DNA of 64,000 nt from Laguncularia racemosa (taxonomy: Eukaryota; Streptophyta; Magnoliopsida; Myrtales; Combretaceae). Below, one piece after another: positions 1 through 11,400 of this stretch. The notes beneath the pieces are model-generated. The model was not told where the DNA came from and did not search any database. It saw only the letters and a list, made by a program, of their open reading frames with translations. Position numbers and translations under genes: made by a program. The stretch covers positions 629,276-693,275 of the forward strand of contig JBBMOL010000183.1 in assembly GCA_037954665.1 (NCBI GenBank), given 5' to 3'. Position 1 is the stretch's first letter. Every line of letters starts with the position of its first letter.

Positions 1-850
1 ATAGCCTGTTGCTGCTATTGGGTCGTTGTCATCATTGTTGCCATTGCTATTGTCGTTATGGTTATTGATGTTGCCACAATTGAGGTCGCCATTATTGTTG
101 CTATTGGGGTCACCATTACTACTACTGTTGGGATCGTGGTCAGTGCTGCTATTGCTTTTGGCCGCAAATGATCGTTTAGCTCTAACAGTAATAAAGGCTG
201 GCATAAGGCATGATTATTAGACTCCTCTCTAATTCGCACACTAGTGGATCCTTTACAACTATGAGTACCAACATCTGAAAGCACCCCTATTGCTCTATGA
301 TGCAATTGCTCTTTTCTTATTAACTTAGTCGTCAAAATAGTTGTTTTACCTGCATTTGACTGCTCAAGGATGAAAGAACCTTTAGAAGCACCATCATTTC
401 CTTTTCTTGATCTATTGCTTCAAAAGGTGGATTCACTTTCCTACCATCATGGTTTGAATGCAACTTATTTGTCGTATCTAAAGGCCAGGAGTAGAACTTC
501 CTCAATAACATACCTTTACTCACATTTGCATTCTCATTGAAGTAAACCTTCTACCTAGATAGAGTAGCCAATAGAAGAAGAGGGAGTAGAAGATGGGAAA
601 GACAAGCAAAAGAAAAGGAAGAAGAAAAGAATGAATGACAAGGAAACAGTAGGGAGATGATGCGACCGAGGAAGAAGAAGAAGGGAAAGAAGGAAAGGAA
701 GAGGAAATAAGGGACGGGGGTAGCTTGGATGATGATGGACCGATTGCAGGCGATGTGATGGGCGGCGGCAGATCAAACTTGCTGCTATCACATCTAGAAG
801 AGAGGATAGATGTTGCAGCAGATTTTTCAAATCTGCTTTTCATTTTTTTT
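1..850 (-). other. Low-complexity, coding-like stretch of unknown origin
   Basis: I do not recognise a gene here. On the minus strand, about 175-1 reads as an Asn/Asp/Gly/Ser-rich frame made of imperfect AAC/AAT-type triplets. It begins just after a pyrimidine-rich TTACTGTTAG that could be a splice acceptor. Between 843 and 332, minus-strand frames are Ser/Phe/Leu-rich and follow a C/T-rich tract, which could be a 5' leader. The short frames at 332-523 and 15-335 match no family I know. It could be the edge of a broken host gene or simply degenerate repeat DNA. No transposon hallmark is visible. Confidence 0.2.
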
Positions 851-2449
851 TTTTTTTTGCAGTTGTGTATATATATATTTATATTATATTATATTTTATA
901 TTATAATGTCGCTATTTTAATATTTTGCTAGCGTACGAGAATATCTTTAAATTTCATATTTTTAGCATTTTATTACGAAAGCTTATGTCTAGATTAAATT
1001 GATTATTTCAAATATAAATATTTACTCTAAATTTTCATTTAAAATTCATAGATCTATAATTTAAATTAATTTCATTATTTAACCTAATATTGTTTGAAAT
1101 TTGTGTTTCAGAGAATTTTATTCTTTTAATTTATTTTATTCGAACTAAAGTTAGGATTTACAATTATTTTTATTTATCCGTTTATATAACTATATTCGGA
1201 TATTTTCAATTACTTCGCTTCTTAAATTTATTCGGTAATATATTTTATATAATTCAATTTGTTATATTCGTTATCTTCTTTTCCTTGCAAAAGTCGTTCT
1301 TTCTAATTATTTTATTTTTAAAATCTATTTTTATTGTAAATTATTAAGATAATATTTATGCATTGCAATATTTGAATTTTTTGTTGTTGTACATTTCTCA
1401 AAGTTTTTAATATTGCGAAATTATCCTTCTCAATATCCTGATCTAAAAGTATTTATTATTCTATTTATTTTCTTTAATTTTCATTTAGTTTGTCAAAATT
1501 TTTAAGACTTTACTAAAAGTTTTCAAATGTTACGAATATGGTGAAGAAATGAAGGTTAGGTTAGTAGCACTGAAGTTTATGGAATATGCTGGATCATGGA
1601 GGAAGAATATGAAGGTCCAAAAGCTAAAGGGGGAAAAGGAGAAATGAAAATGTAGGAAGAAATGAGATACCGTATGCATAGATATTTTAATGTACCTAGG
1701 AGGACAATCACTTGAACATCAAACATGGGCTAACGGGTGGATTAAAAATGGGTCAATTCCTAGATAGGGAAATTAGGCTTTTAGAAATGTTTTAGCGATT
1801 TTTATACACCATTTCAGGCATATAACTCACCATAAAATGAATGTACTAACCAAATCGAATTTGATATGACACACAAATTGGACTAAAGTTTACTCACCAT
1901 AATCTTGCTAAAGGATTGGTAGGAGTACGGATATTGAAAGCAAAAGACTCAATAGTTATGTTTTAACAATATTCTTCATTGATAATGACTGGTACAAGAA
2001 GTTCTCTACAAATACTGCATAATGAAGCGTAAAATAGCATTAACTACGTAATAACCTAATTTTACCAACGAGTAACCAGAACAATAACAGAGTAATTAAT
2101 CGAGTGGTAATGGAACGTTAATAGGATCTCATGGTTGTTGATGCTTTAAGGTCCTTGATCACTACGTGGGCATCCTATCGCTTAGTTGGAGGAAAGGAGT
2201 TACTCATGAGAAGAATAAATGAACAAATCGGCTCTGATAGGTTTGGTTGACTTAAGTTGCTCAAGTCAGATCAACTTCCTTCACATGAAGGTGCTCAGTA
2301 TGGGTTTAGCTATTATAGGCCGTTCTTGCTTGCTCGGTGGGTTGCGCCCACAGAAGTAGCTTAGATCATTCTGTTGGTAGTGGGTCATTAGCACTACTAC
2401 TCGGTCATACTGAAAGGCTTCCACCGTTTTTTTCTTTTTTTTTTTAACT
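851..2449. other. AT-rich intergenic DNA, nothing recognised
   Basis: Very AT-rich, with T and TA runs around 848-920 and 1090-1350. No frame resembles a known protein, and I saw no paired terminal repeats or target-site duplication. Part of 2100-2450 may belong to the LTR of fragment L, but its far edge cannot be fixed. Confidence 0.4.
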
Positions 2450-2654
2450 GATGTATTTGACTTGACCCTCCTAGTCTTCCACAACCTAAACTATTGATAT
2501 AATAAAAAACCAGCACGATATATGATGCGATACACAAGAACATGCAGAGGCAGCTTTATCATCAAAGGGCTGATCGGCTAAGATTCTCCTGATCAGATTT
2601 TGGAGTCCTCAAGCCCTCACTCTAGTGATCAGTTTTGGGATCTGATCCCTATCA
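2450..2654 (-). repeat. Start of the 3' LTR of Ty3/gypsy fragment L
   Basis: Read on the minus strand, the LTR begins at 2654 with TGATAGGGATC, directly after the integrase tail of L. The same kind of start (TGATGRGAATC) opens the LTRs of D, F and H. The integrase frame continues into it and encodes ITRVRA followed by a stop and GLQNLI, resembling the LTR-encoded ITRSRAKRL tail of element A. The left limit is a guess (a TGATG at 2450); no second LTR is left for comparison. Confidence 0.4.
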
Positions 2655-3545
2655 TCTTATTGTAGCTGCTGGGGATTTGCCCCCAAATCTGTAGGGTCAT
2701 CTAGTTGGTTGGCATCATCAAGAATGTAAGGGGTCTGGTCGGAAACATTGAAGGTTGCAAAAATGCCAGTCTTTAGCGAGTTTGAGCTTTTAGAAATTGC
2801 CATTGATCTCCTAGAGTACTTTGAATGGACCATCTACCCTTGAGATAATTTGCTTGCCCTCCAATTGGGAAATGTACCCTTCCTCACACGGATCCACACG
2901 AAGTCGCTTGACTTGAACTGCATTGCCTTCCTTCCCTTGCTTCCTTGTAATTGTTGTTTAGCCATGATCTTAGTAACGTGCTCAGAAACCTTTTGATGTA
3001 GCTTTTGTATCTCTTGGGCCTTGTCAGCAACACTCTAACTATCCTCCCTCGAGGCTAGTATAGATAGTCAATTTAAAGGAATGGTTGGATTAACACCTAA
3101 ACACAACTTCAAATGGAGACTTACTATAATGTGTGGACCAATTATAAGCAAACTCTACAATAGGTAGCCACAAGTCTTAGTTTGTAAGATTCTTATTGAT
3201 TGTAGCCTAAAGCAAAGCACTTAGGGTTTGATTGACAACCTCAATCTACCTATTCGTATGGGAATGGCATAAAATACTGAACATGAGTTTAGTGCCTAGC
3301 CTTCACTATAGTGTCTTCTAGAAGAAACTAAGGAACTTAGGGTCCTTGATTAAAAAGACGTGATGGGGAATACCATATAGCCTCACAATCTCTTGCAAGA
3401 AAAAGGTTAGCACTATACCAAGCATTATCAGTTTTGTTAAATGGAATGAAATGGGTCATTTTGCTAAACTAGTTGGCAACAACCATGATCGAATCTTTTT
3501 CCTCTCAGCATCTTTGCCAAGCCTCGGATAAAATCCATACAAAGA
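2655..3545 (-). pseudogene. Integrase remnant of Ty3/gypsy fragment L
   Basis: Minus-strand frames, with several stops and shifts, give a recognisable integrase core and C-terminal half. The order is a DFIRG..KDSIMVV segment, FSKMTHFIPF (the segment before the second catalytic region), then EVVNQTLSALL, VEFAYN, FVWIRVRKGTFP and FNVSDQTPY. The frame ends in DPTDLGANPQ next to the LTR start at 2654, the same position as DNLRTNPFQ in element A. This is the 3' end of an RT-bearing element; its RT, gag and 5' LTR are absent. Sequence to the right of 3545 is unrelated, so the element is truncated there. It may be a relative of the pol source used by the non-autonomous D/H group. Confidence 0.65.
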
Positions 3546-4637
3546 TTGGAGGTGTACAAGTAGGTTAAATGGGCCAACATGGCCCAATTCACTTTAGCTC
3601 ATTTAGTAAACGGACCACAATTTACTAGCCTAACTCAGCCCATGCAGGTTAATGGGTTAAATAGATCAACCCACTAACCCAACTCATTTAACCAACTCTT
3701 TTCATTTTTCCTCGTTTCCTCGCATTTTCTTTACATTTATGTCAATGGAGTTTCAATCCTTAATTTTATGATTCTCTTACTCCTCCAATTGACATTTTGT
3801 ATAGCTTTAGAATTGCAAGGAAACCCTAGGAGAATCCATGCCTAAACATTTGTGGTCCCTTCTAATAAGTGGGTTTTGATTTTATGTGAATGATTTGCTA
3901 ATACCTCTATTAGGGTTCTCAATAGATTCTTTTTTTATGTGTTGATTATGGTAGATATAGGGATTTGGTGGACAAGCAAAAGTTAGGAATGGGGATAGGG
4001 AATACAATAGGGCTTAGTGATTGTTTGGCTTGGAAGGAGGTGTTTTGAATTTTAGGGTTTGGTTATTTGCTAGATAATCAATCAAAGGGAAGATAGGTGC
4101 GGGTTGATTTCTAATAATGTGTATACTTTATGTGATTTAGAAGTGATCTCGCTGGGTTGCCACTTGCCAATATGTTGCTATGGTTGGTGATCCTTTTAAT
4201 AGGTTTATAGGCTTTTTCTTAGTTACTACCACCCACATTTTGGTTTGAGATTATGTCACCGAGGCTAGCTTGTGTTTTCGAGAGGCAAAGAGGAGAATAG
4301 AGGGTAGAGAGGAAAGGGACAAGTGAGTGAGTGTGATAAGAAAGGGAGAGCTAGAGGTGGCTTGGTGTGGAGAGGAGACTAGAAGGCAAAGAGGAGAGGA
4401 ATGACAACGAGGACAAGCAAGAGAGAGATTTTTTTAAGGTTTCGTTTCTAATTTATGTGGAGAGTGGAGACTATAGATTATTCCATTTTTGTTGTTGCTC
4501 TTGCTTCACTTGCCTTTCCTGTTTCGATGTAAAGTTACAATTACAATATATTATAAGATAAATAGATAACTTTTGCAAATGAAAGTATAAGTCATCCTAC
4601 ATATGTACAAAACATGAACTAGACCCTTCTAAATTCC
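3546..4637. other. Unassigned DNA between L and H
   Basis: No recognisable protein frame or terminal repeats. The stretch at 3550-3700 (GGCCCAATTC, repeated TTTAGCTCATTTAG and AACCCACTAACCCAACTC) has the look of hAT-type transposon ends, but I found no matching second end or 8-bp duplication. 4260-4440 is purine-rich. Confidence 0.3.
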
Positions 4638-5538
4638 TGGTGTGCCTAAAGGGGGGTCAAGCACAATTAAATAACAAGGGATGAACTTACAATGAAAAAC
4701 CACGCCACACAAGAAGGAACAAGCCTTAATTTCCAAAAGAAATCCGAAATATTGATGAATCAAAATGATATAAGGATCAACCGATGGTTAGTTATAAAAT
4801 GGAATGAGATTCAATTCAAATTCGAAAGCTCCCAAATCTGAATTTAGAACCCTAATTTCACAAGAACAAGAACAACATAAAATTAACTAATTCCTCACCA
4901 AATATGACGCATTAGTTTGGAGTTAGGATCAACTTGTAATTTGTTGATATGACTCACAACAAATCCAAGTCCACTCACCACAATTTCACTAATGAAATTG
5001 ATAAGAGAAAATGCTTGTAAGAGGAGACTCTCACGGCACAAAAGGGGTGTTTTTCTCAATGTTCAAAAAGCTCCCTAAAAAACCTAATTTGCAAGTATTT
5101 ATACTTGCACCCTTTAGGGTTAAAATGACTAGAAAATCACAACTATGCCACTATAGGTGGCCGGTCCTAAAGGCAAAATTACAACCAAATAAAATGTCTC
5201 ATAAGCTTACAAAATAAATGGTTCAAAAATAAATTACAAATACAGAAAATAATCTTCAGCAAGCTAGCTTCATAATGGAATTCGTCGGTTCAACTCATCT
5301 TCAGTTTTAGGTCGGTCCATAGATAACCCACAAGCTGAGTCTTAGTGAGTTTGTCCATCGCCTTGTGAAACCAAATAAGCATACCTGTTGGAATATACAA
5401 TTCATGAATAAGATAAAAGAGGTTAGATAATAATTAATTCTGAGGTTGATCTGCTTGAAATGGGCCCTCATCGCCAAGATTCGAAATCCTTCAATTTTTG
5501 TCCTAATGATAGGTCTTGTCGGATTTTGATTCCCATCA
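4638..5538 (-). repeat. 3' LTR of element H
   Basis: It aligns over its length with 7494-8396. The outer end is TGGTGTGCC (expected TGATGTGCC); the inner end is CCCATCA. It carries a TATA-type palindrome at 5091-5108. In element orientation the coding frame of H runs 232 nt into this LTR before a stop at 5307. Confidence 0.92.
5091..5108 (-). promoter_or_regulatory. Palindromic TATA-type core promoter in H 3' LTR
   Basis: The minus strand reads GCAAGTATAAATACTTGC, a TATAAATA box inside an inverted repeat with 8-base arms and a 2-base centre. The same 18 bases occur in H's other LTR, in G and in D's 3' LTR. Confidence 0.55.
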
Positions 5539-6326
5539 TCTCCTCGGACCTCAAAAAGATTTGACCTCAAATCTGGCAATTGAAATGCAGTAGAGACTCT
5601 GTTTTCCAAAAGCAATCCATCTGAAGGAGTATCTCTACAGAATCCCAATATCTGAAATACCATAGTAGATGATTGTTTTCTTTCCTCCATTTCTAGGATG
5701 TATCTCTTCTATAACACAAACAAGGACTCATTATCTACTGATGTTTCCTCTGTCTCAACCCATTCCATTGAGTTTGTTTCCTCTTTTTCTGACTCATCTA
5801 TATGATGCTGATCCCCAGGGTCTTCTAATGGTTGGCCCAACTGATCATTATCCTCTGAAACCTCTGAAGGTTGGCACAGTGGTGTTTGACATCTTTTATG
5901 CTCTAAGGGTTAGCTCGTGTCACTAGAGCCCTTAAGAACCTTTGAAGGTCGGCATATTTGAGTCTGCACAATTTCATCTATGGAACCCCTACCATCAAAT
6001 GAAGGCATCTGTAGCTCTGCACACTCTGGGCCTCTAGGTGGTCTAAATTCCATTTCTAGGTATGGTTTAAGCCCAAAATTATCATCTCTATCTCCTCTAA
6101 GAGCATGATAATCTCCCTTTGCTCTAGGTGGCGCTTGAAGGTGTACCACTGGTGGTGGTGGCAATGCCATCCTATCAATCCTTATTGCTAATGTAGCAAC
6201 AAATTTGCTAAGGTCCCGAAGTTGTTCATCTAAGGTCCTCCTACCTGTAACATTAGGACCCCAACCTCCACCAACTCGACTATAGGCTACATCACTCCTT
6301 CCTCCATTCACACTATTAATAGACAT
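5307..6326 (-). pseudogene. Gag N-terminus fused in frame to an acidic linker and a pol-end segment (element H)
   Basis: One minus-strand frame runs from an ATG at 6326 to a stop at 5307, broken by only two stops (near 5908 and 5718). Residues 1-120 are the Gag N-terminus shared with D, F and I: MSINSVNGG, RRTLDEQLRDL, RDDNFG, and LQMPSFDGRGSI at the end. Where D continues into the rest of Gag (YLNWED), H switches to a different sequence. This holds CRPSKV and CQPSEV repeats and a strongly acidic stretch (DESEKEETNSMEWVETEE), then LPDLRSNLFEVRGDDGN over the polypurine tract and a further 70-odd residues inside the LTR. The capsid C-terminal half, zinc knuckle, protease, RT and integrase are missing. 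Packaging would need a partner. The linker's origin is unknown: parent pol spacer or captured host DNA. Confidence 0.7.
5539..5552 (-). other. Polypurine tract of element H
   Basis: The minus strand reads GAGGTCCGAGGAGA directly before the LTR start TGATGGG. D has GAGGCCCGAGGAGA at the same place. The tract is translated as part of the LFEVRGDDGN coding segment. Confidence 0.75.
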
Positions 6327-7476
6327 TTTTGTGGATGCAATCTATTTGATTTACTAATGTAATATCTAGTAATTGTAGCACACTCACTTCTCAAAACACT
6401 AAATCCACGCAACAATATTATGTTGCAACCCTTCACTTCCACGGTAGCAACAAACAAAAAATTAACTAAGATGCTTCTTTAAATGGCGACAACAACAAGA
6501 AATGGAAACAACAACAATACACTCCCACTTCCACCGTGATTTACACACATACACGGCAACAATTCAAAATTGACACCCTTAATGCAACTTTGCCACAAAT
6601 GGTAAGAATTAATTTCAAATTCAAATGAAATATAATCAATACCACTCTTTAACTACTTGAAGTAAATGAATGTGTTTCAATTCAAATTGTTTCCTCTTCT
6701 TCCACACAAACTCAAATCTGGAAATTGTACACTTCCACTTCCAATTTGCACAACACAACACCACACAAACACCTACACACCCACGGTGCACTTCTTCACT
6801 TCTACACAATTTATCAACCGCAATTTACATAAGAAGGCAGCAAATTAAATTTGAAAATCAAACCACTTCACTAATTGCAACCCCTCCACATTTGGTAAGA
6901 TGAAAATTTTCAAATTCAAACAAACACAATTAACTCCTTCACTCTTAATGCTTGTTTTGAAATCAAATAACTTCCCTTCTTACACACTAATCAATTCTGG
7001 AAATTGCAAATATCCTCCCCAATTCCGAATTCAACAATGTAAAAAAAAAAACAATTCTCTTCCTACACAATTGCACTTCCGAAATTGCACTAACTTTCCT
7101 CTTCCATCACGGTGAAGTCCACAACATAGAAGCTTCAACAAGTACTTCAAAATCACTCCAACATGCAGCAAATTTAACTCCTACTCAAGACAATTCACTC
7201 TACTTCAAACAACTACAACAACAATTTCAATTTATCCTCAATTTTGGAATTGATGATGTAAGAACATGAACCCTAAATTTCCAAAATTCAAAATCATATA
7301 ATCCCTTCTCACAACCAAAAGTAATTCACGGCAAGATGTAGATAACACAAACAATTTCCAAAATCTCACTTGCAATAATCCCTCCTCTTAAACCTTAAAC
7401 AACTCACGGCAAGATGAAGATAACAAAATTAATTTCCAAAATCTCAATTGCAACAATCCCTCCTCTTAAACCTTAA

Positions 7477-7488
7477 GCTCTGATACCA
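7477..7488 (-). other. Primer-binding site of element H (tRNA-iMet)
   Basis: The minus strand reads TGGTATCAGAGC, the standard plant initiator-Met PBS, five bases inside the 5' LTR edge at 7494. Confidence 0.9.
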
Positions 7489-7493
7489 AATTA

Positions 7494-8396
7494 TGATGTG
7501 CCTAAAGGGGGGTCAAGCACAATCAAATAACAAGGGATGAACTTACAATGAAAAACCACGCCACACAAAAAGGAACAAGCCTTAATTTCCAAAAGAAATC
7601 CGAAATATTGATGAATCAAAATGATATAAGGATCAACCGATGGTTAGTTATAAAATGGAATGAGATTCAATTCAAATTCGAAAGCTCCCAAATCTGAATT
7701 TAGAACCCTAATTTCACAAGAACAAGAACAACATAAAATTAACTAATTCCTCACCAGATATGACGCACTAGTTTGGAGTTAGGATCAACTTGTAATTTGT
7801 TGATATGACTCAAAACAAATCCAAGTCCACTCGCCACAATTTCACTAATGAAATTGATAAAAGAAAATGCTTGCAAGAGGAGACTCTCATGGCACAAAAA
7901 GGGGTGTTTTTCTCAATGTTCAAAAAGCTCCCTAAAAGACCTAATTTGCAAGTATTTATACTTGCACCCTTTAAGGTTAAAATGACTAGAAAATCACAAC
8001 TATGCCACTATAGGGTGGCCGGTCCTAAATGCAAAATTACAACCAAATAAAATGTCTCATAAGCTTACAAAATAAATGGTTCAAAAATAAATTAAAAATA
8101 CAGAAAATAATCTTCAGCAAGCTAGCTTCATAATGGAATTCGTCGGTTCAACTCATCTTCAGTTTTAGGTCGGTCCATAGATAACCCACAAGCTGAGTCT
8201 TAGTGAGTTTGTCCATCGCCTTGTGAAACCAAATAAGCATACCTGTTGGAATATACAATTCATGAATAAGATAAAAGAGGTTAGATAATAATTAATTCCG
8301 AGGTTGATCTGCTTGAAATGGGCCCTCATCGCCAAGATTCGAAATCCTTCAATTTTTGTCCTAATGATAGGTCTTGTCGGATTTTGATTCCCATTA
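7494..8396 (-). repeat. 5' LTR of element H
   Basis: Begins TGATGTGCC next to the PBS and ends CCCATTA (a mutated CCCATCA) before the ATTCC duplication. It carries the same TATA-type palindrome at 7948-7965. Confidence 0.92.
7948..7965 (-). promoter_or_regulatory. Palindromic TATA-type core promoter in H 5' LTR
   Basis: Same 18-base palindrome as at 5091-5108. In this LTR it would drive the element's transcript, leftwards. Confidence 0.55.
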
Positions 8397-8401
8397 ATTC
8401 C

Positions 8402-11400
8402 CATGCCTTCAATCATCCTCAAACATTTATCTATCATTTCCCTTGCTTACCTAACATATACATCAATTACATGACAAAATGTCAATGATTGCAACTTGAC
8501 TAATTAAAGAAAAATCACATGAAAGACAAGCACACCTCAACACCCTAGCTACACCAAGTGACTGGTGTAAATGTTCCTAATTTACATGTGTTTCAAACTC
8601 ATAAATGAAGATGAAAATGGCACATAAACACACATGCATCATGGATCACACATAACCCCAATCATTCAGAGAAGACATGATGATGAATTAACCAAAATGT
8701 TCACATGTCAACACTCTATAATTAGATTAGTGGCTGGTGCACAATTGAAGTATTCCATGTGTCCATTGTCATAAATGTAATGACGACAAGTATAGTTAAT
8801 TAAAGAAAATTACCAAGGTTGAAAACACATTTACCCAACTAAACCTTTGCCCCTTCTTCTTGAGCCTCATGTGTTGTCACTTTCTTCTCCAAATTCCACA
8901 ACAAACTTGTGCCCAACAACCATTCCCCACTAAATTCTCACAAATTTCACTTTCAAGGACCACTTCTACTCCCTATCCATACACCCTTAGCACAATATCT
9001 AAATTCAATCACTTATCATATCATTGATAAGGTAAAGTGTTCATTACTTGAGTAATCTTTCCCAAATTCTAGAAGCTTAGGGTACTAACTTTGATTTCAT
9101 TATGTATGGTTGTCTATTAGCATATTCCATCTATCCCCTAAGCAAGGTAACTTCTATCTAGCTTGCCTTGATAATAATCATAAGTCTTGTTAATTAAAAT
9201 GTACATGCAAAAAACTAAAAAACAAAATGAGAAAGTAAGATTAAGATGTGGATGCAAGCCTAGAAGATAAATCCAAGATTCATATGCTTTAAATCAAGAT
9301 TCATATACCTTAAATTTGATGATGGAGTTTAAACAAAAAGTATAATAAAAATCTAAAAGATTCATTTGAGAATAGGACTTTATCTAAACCCGAGTAAGGA
9401 GTATAGACTCTTGGACCTTAAAAGAAGAACTCAAGAAATCAAAATTTGAAAGACTTCCAATAATTTTTCAAAAGTGTCTTATAATTGTTCTTACATGTAT
9501 TCTTATATATTCAATTAGGTGAAATATATGAAAGTTTCTCTCTTTAAGAGGATTACTACAATTCCTGAAAGATGGCTAGGTGTTTATAGCTGTAGTTGCA
9601 CTTGAATTAAAGAAGTAAATTAATCCATGTGTGATTATGAATGTTTGAAGCCAAACTTATGCAAAGTGACAATGATTTTTTGATGTTTTAATTGTTGATG
9701 GATTGTGATGTGTATTACAACAAATTGGGTGTTCACTTATTAAAACCATAGTAAGCATATTGATATTCTAAGAAAAATGAGACATGCATAACATATTGCA
9801 TCTTAAACTGGCCATCATAGTCACATAGATAATGAAGGGATGTCCTGAGTTGGGGTCATATCTAATCAATGTAAACTAAATTTATTTGAGGATCAATGTG
9901 TATTGATTGAATATTTGTTCATTATTCTATTTTAGGTTGCATACATCTGGAGGTGCGAGTAGATAAGAAGATTGTTTTCTGGAGGCACATTTTATTATCT
10001 TTAGAGTTTAACTAGTAACTTTAAATGATTTGAGTAGCTGAGGATGTATGTTAAGTGAATTTGCAAATTTGATACTTAGACTTTGATGGAACTACTAAAG
10101 ATCCTCAAGCTAAGGTCAAAAGAGGGTCAAATACATTAAAATATCCTTAGACTTTATTTGGGCTCTAGGTAATCACTTACAATGTTAATATGACTATTGT
10201 TGCATATCACTTAATACTAACAACTTGCTTGTTTTGCTTGATTGGTGATTTGAGATGATCTACTCACTAAGCTATTTATAAATTACACCCTCACAGTTCT
10301 TCCTTTTTGTGGGCACCTTACTAGTTCTTTCCTAGAAGAACTAAACCATAGGTGAGCCTTTTCAAAAAAGTTAAAGTGGATGGGCCTATGAGAAGGAAGG
10401 AGAAAATTGTACCATAATAGTCTAGAAGTTTTATTTGAAAATTATTATTACTACTTAGATAACTATAATATTTAAGGTTATCAAACTTTAATTATGAGTT
10501 GTAATATTTTAGAATATTTTATATTTAGTAAAGCTACTTATTAATACTTCTCTAAAATTTTTAGAGGTTCCTAGTGTTATCGGCACCTTATATACACTAT
10601 TGAAGTCATTTTGAGTTTATCTTACTATCACTCATCAAACTTCAATTTTGTACATACTAGGCTGCTACGCTTAGTAACCTTAGGGGCATGATAACCATAC
10701 CTTAAAAGACAAATAGAAGTTCCTATTTGACTTGTATTCTCTTCATCATTCCATCGAGAATGACCTATCTACTTCTGAGCCCATAGGAAAATCCATTCAT
10801 CTTAGTACTTATATTGCTTGAATTTAGTGATTTCATAGCAAGAAGCACTCTAGTTTTTGTTTCACATGAATGAAAGAATCAGAAATACGACATGAGAATA
10901 CATCCAAATACATTCCATGGTCATAGAAGGAATAGGCATCCAGAAGCATACACTATGAGCACAAAACATACCTGTGAAGGCAAGCAAGACACATAACTTG
11001 AATTAATAGATTTTCAAGGCTATAAATATTTAAATGACAATCATCATACCTTGTTATTAGATGCAGCATGTATTGATACATGTTGAATTGAGTCAGGAGA
11101 GACGATGAGAAAAAAATCCAGCAATGCTATATTACTTAAGTGGTCCATCATTTTTCTCCAAATGTTAGTAATAAAAATTATTTAAATGCAGTTAACGTGT
11201 ATGTATTCAACTTAACCACAATGCCATTAACATCATCTCTCATCTAATTAAAATCATCATTATCACTCCTAAAGATACCTCAATTTAAAAATTCTCCACC
11301 TTAGCTTCCTCTGAATTTAAAGAAACTTGGAGTTATGAACATGCAATTTCTTGAAAAAGGCAACAAATAAACTATCAATAGCAAATATGAGATCCTCAAA

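Larger units (their letters stand above)
4638..8396 (-). mobile_element. Element H: compact non-autonomous Ty3/gypsy-derived LTR retrotransposon
   Basis: Two near-identical LTRs (4638-5538 and 7494-8396, about 900 bp, roughly 15 differences by eye) flank an internal region of only 1,955 bp. A perfect 5-bp duplication ATTCC lies at 4633-4637 and 8397-8401. On the minus strand the LTR starts TGATGGGAATC and ends GGCACATCA, with mutated ends in each copy. A perfect initiator-Met PBS and a GAGG..CGAGGAGA polypurine tract are present. The only coding matter is a gag N-terminus fused to a linker. There is no protease, RT or integrase, so it must have moved with enzymes from another element. The low LTR divergence makes it one of the youngest insertions here. 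Confidence 0.92.

Noticed and set aside
3550..3700. Sequence reminiscent of hAT transposon ends
   Set aside because: No second inverted end and no 8-bp duplication could be found.
4367..4561. 64-codon plus frame with a Cys-rich tail
   Set aside because: Short, purine-rich low-complexity start, no similarity and no context.
6666..7115. Several plus-strand frames of 60-77 codons
   Set aside because: They are in the CA-rich untranslated leader of H and antisense to the element.
8540..8790. Two loosely similar segments suggesting an old duplication
   Set aside because: Similarity by eye is too weak to separate from shared AT-rich composition.
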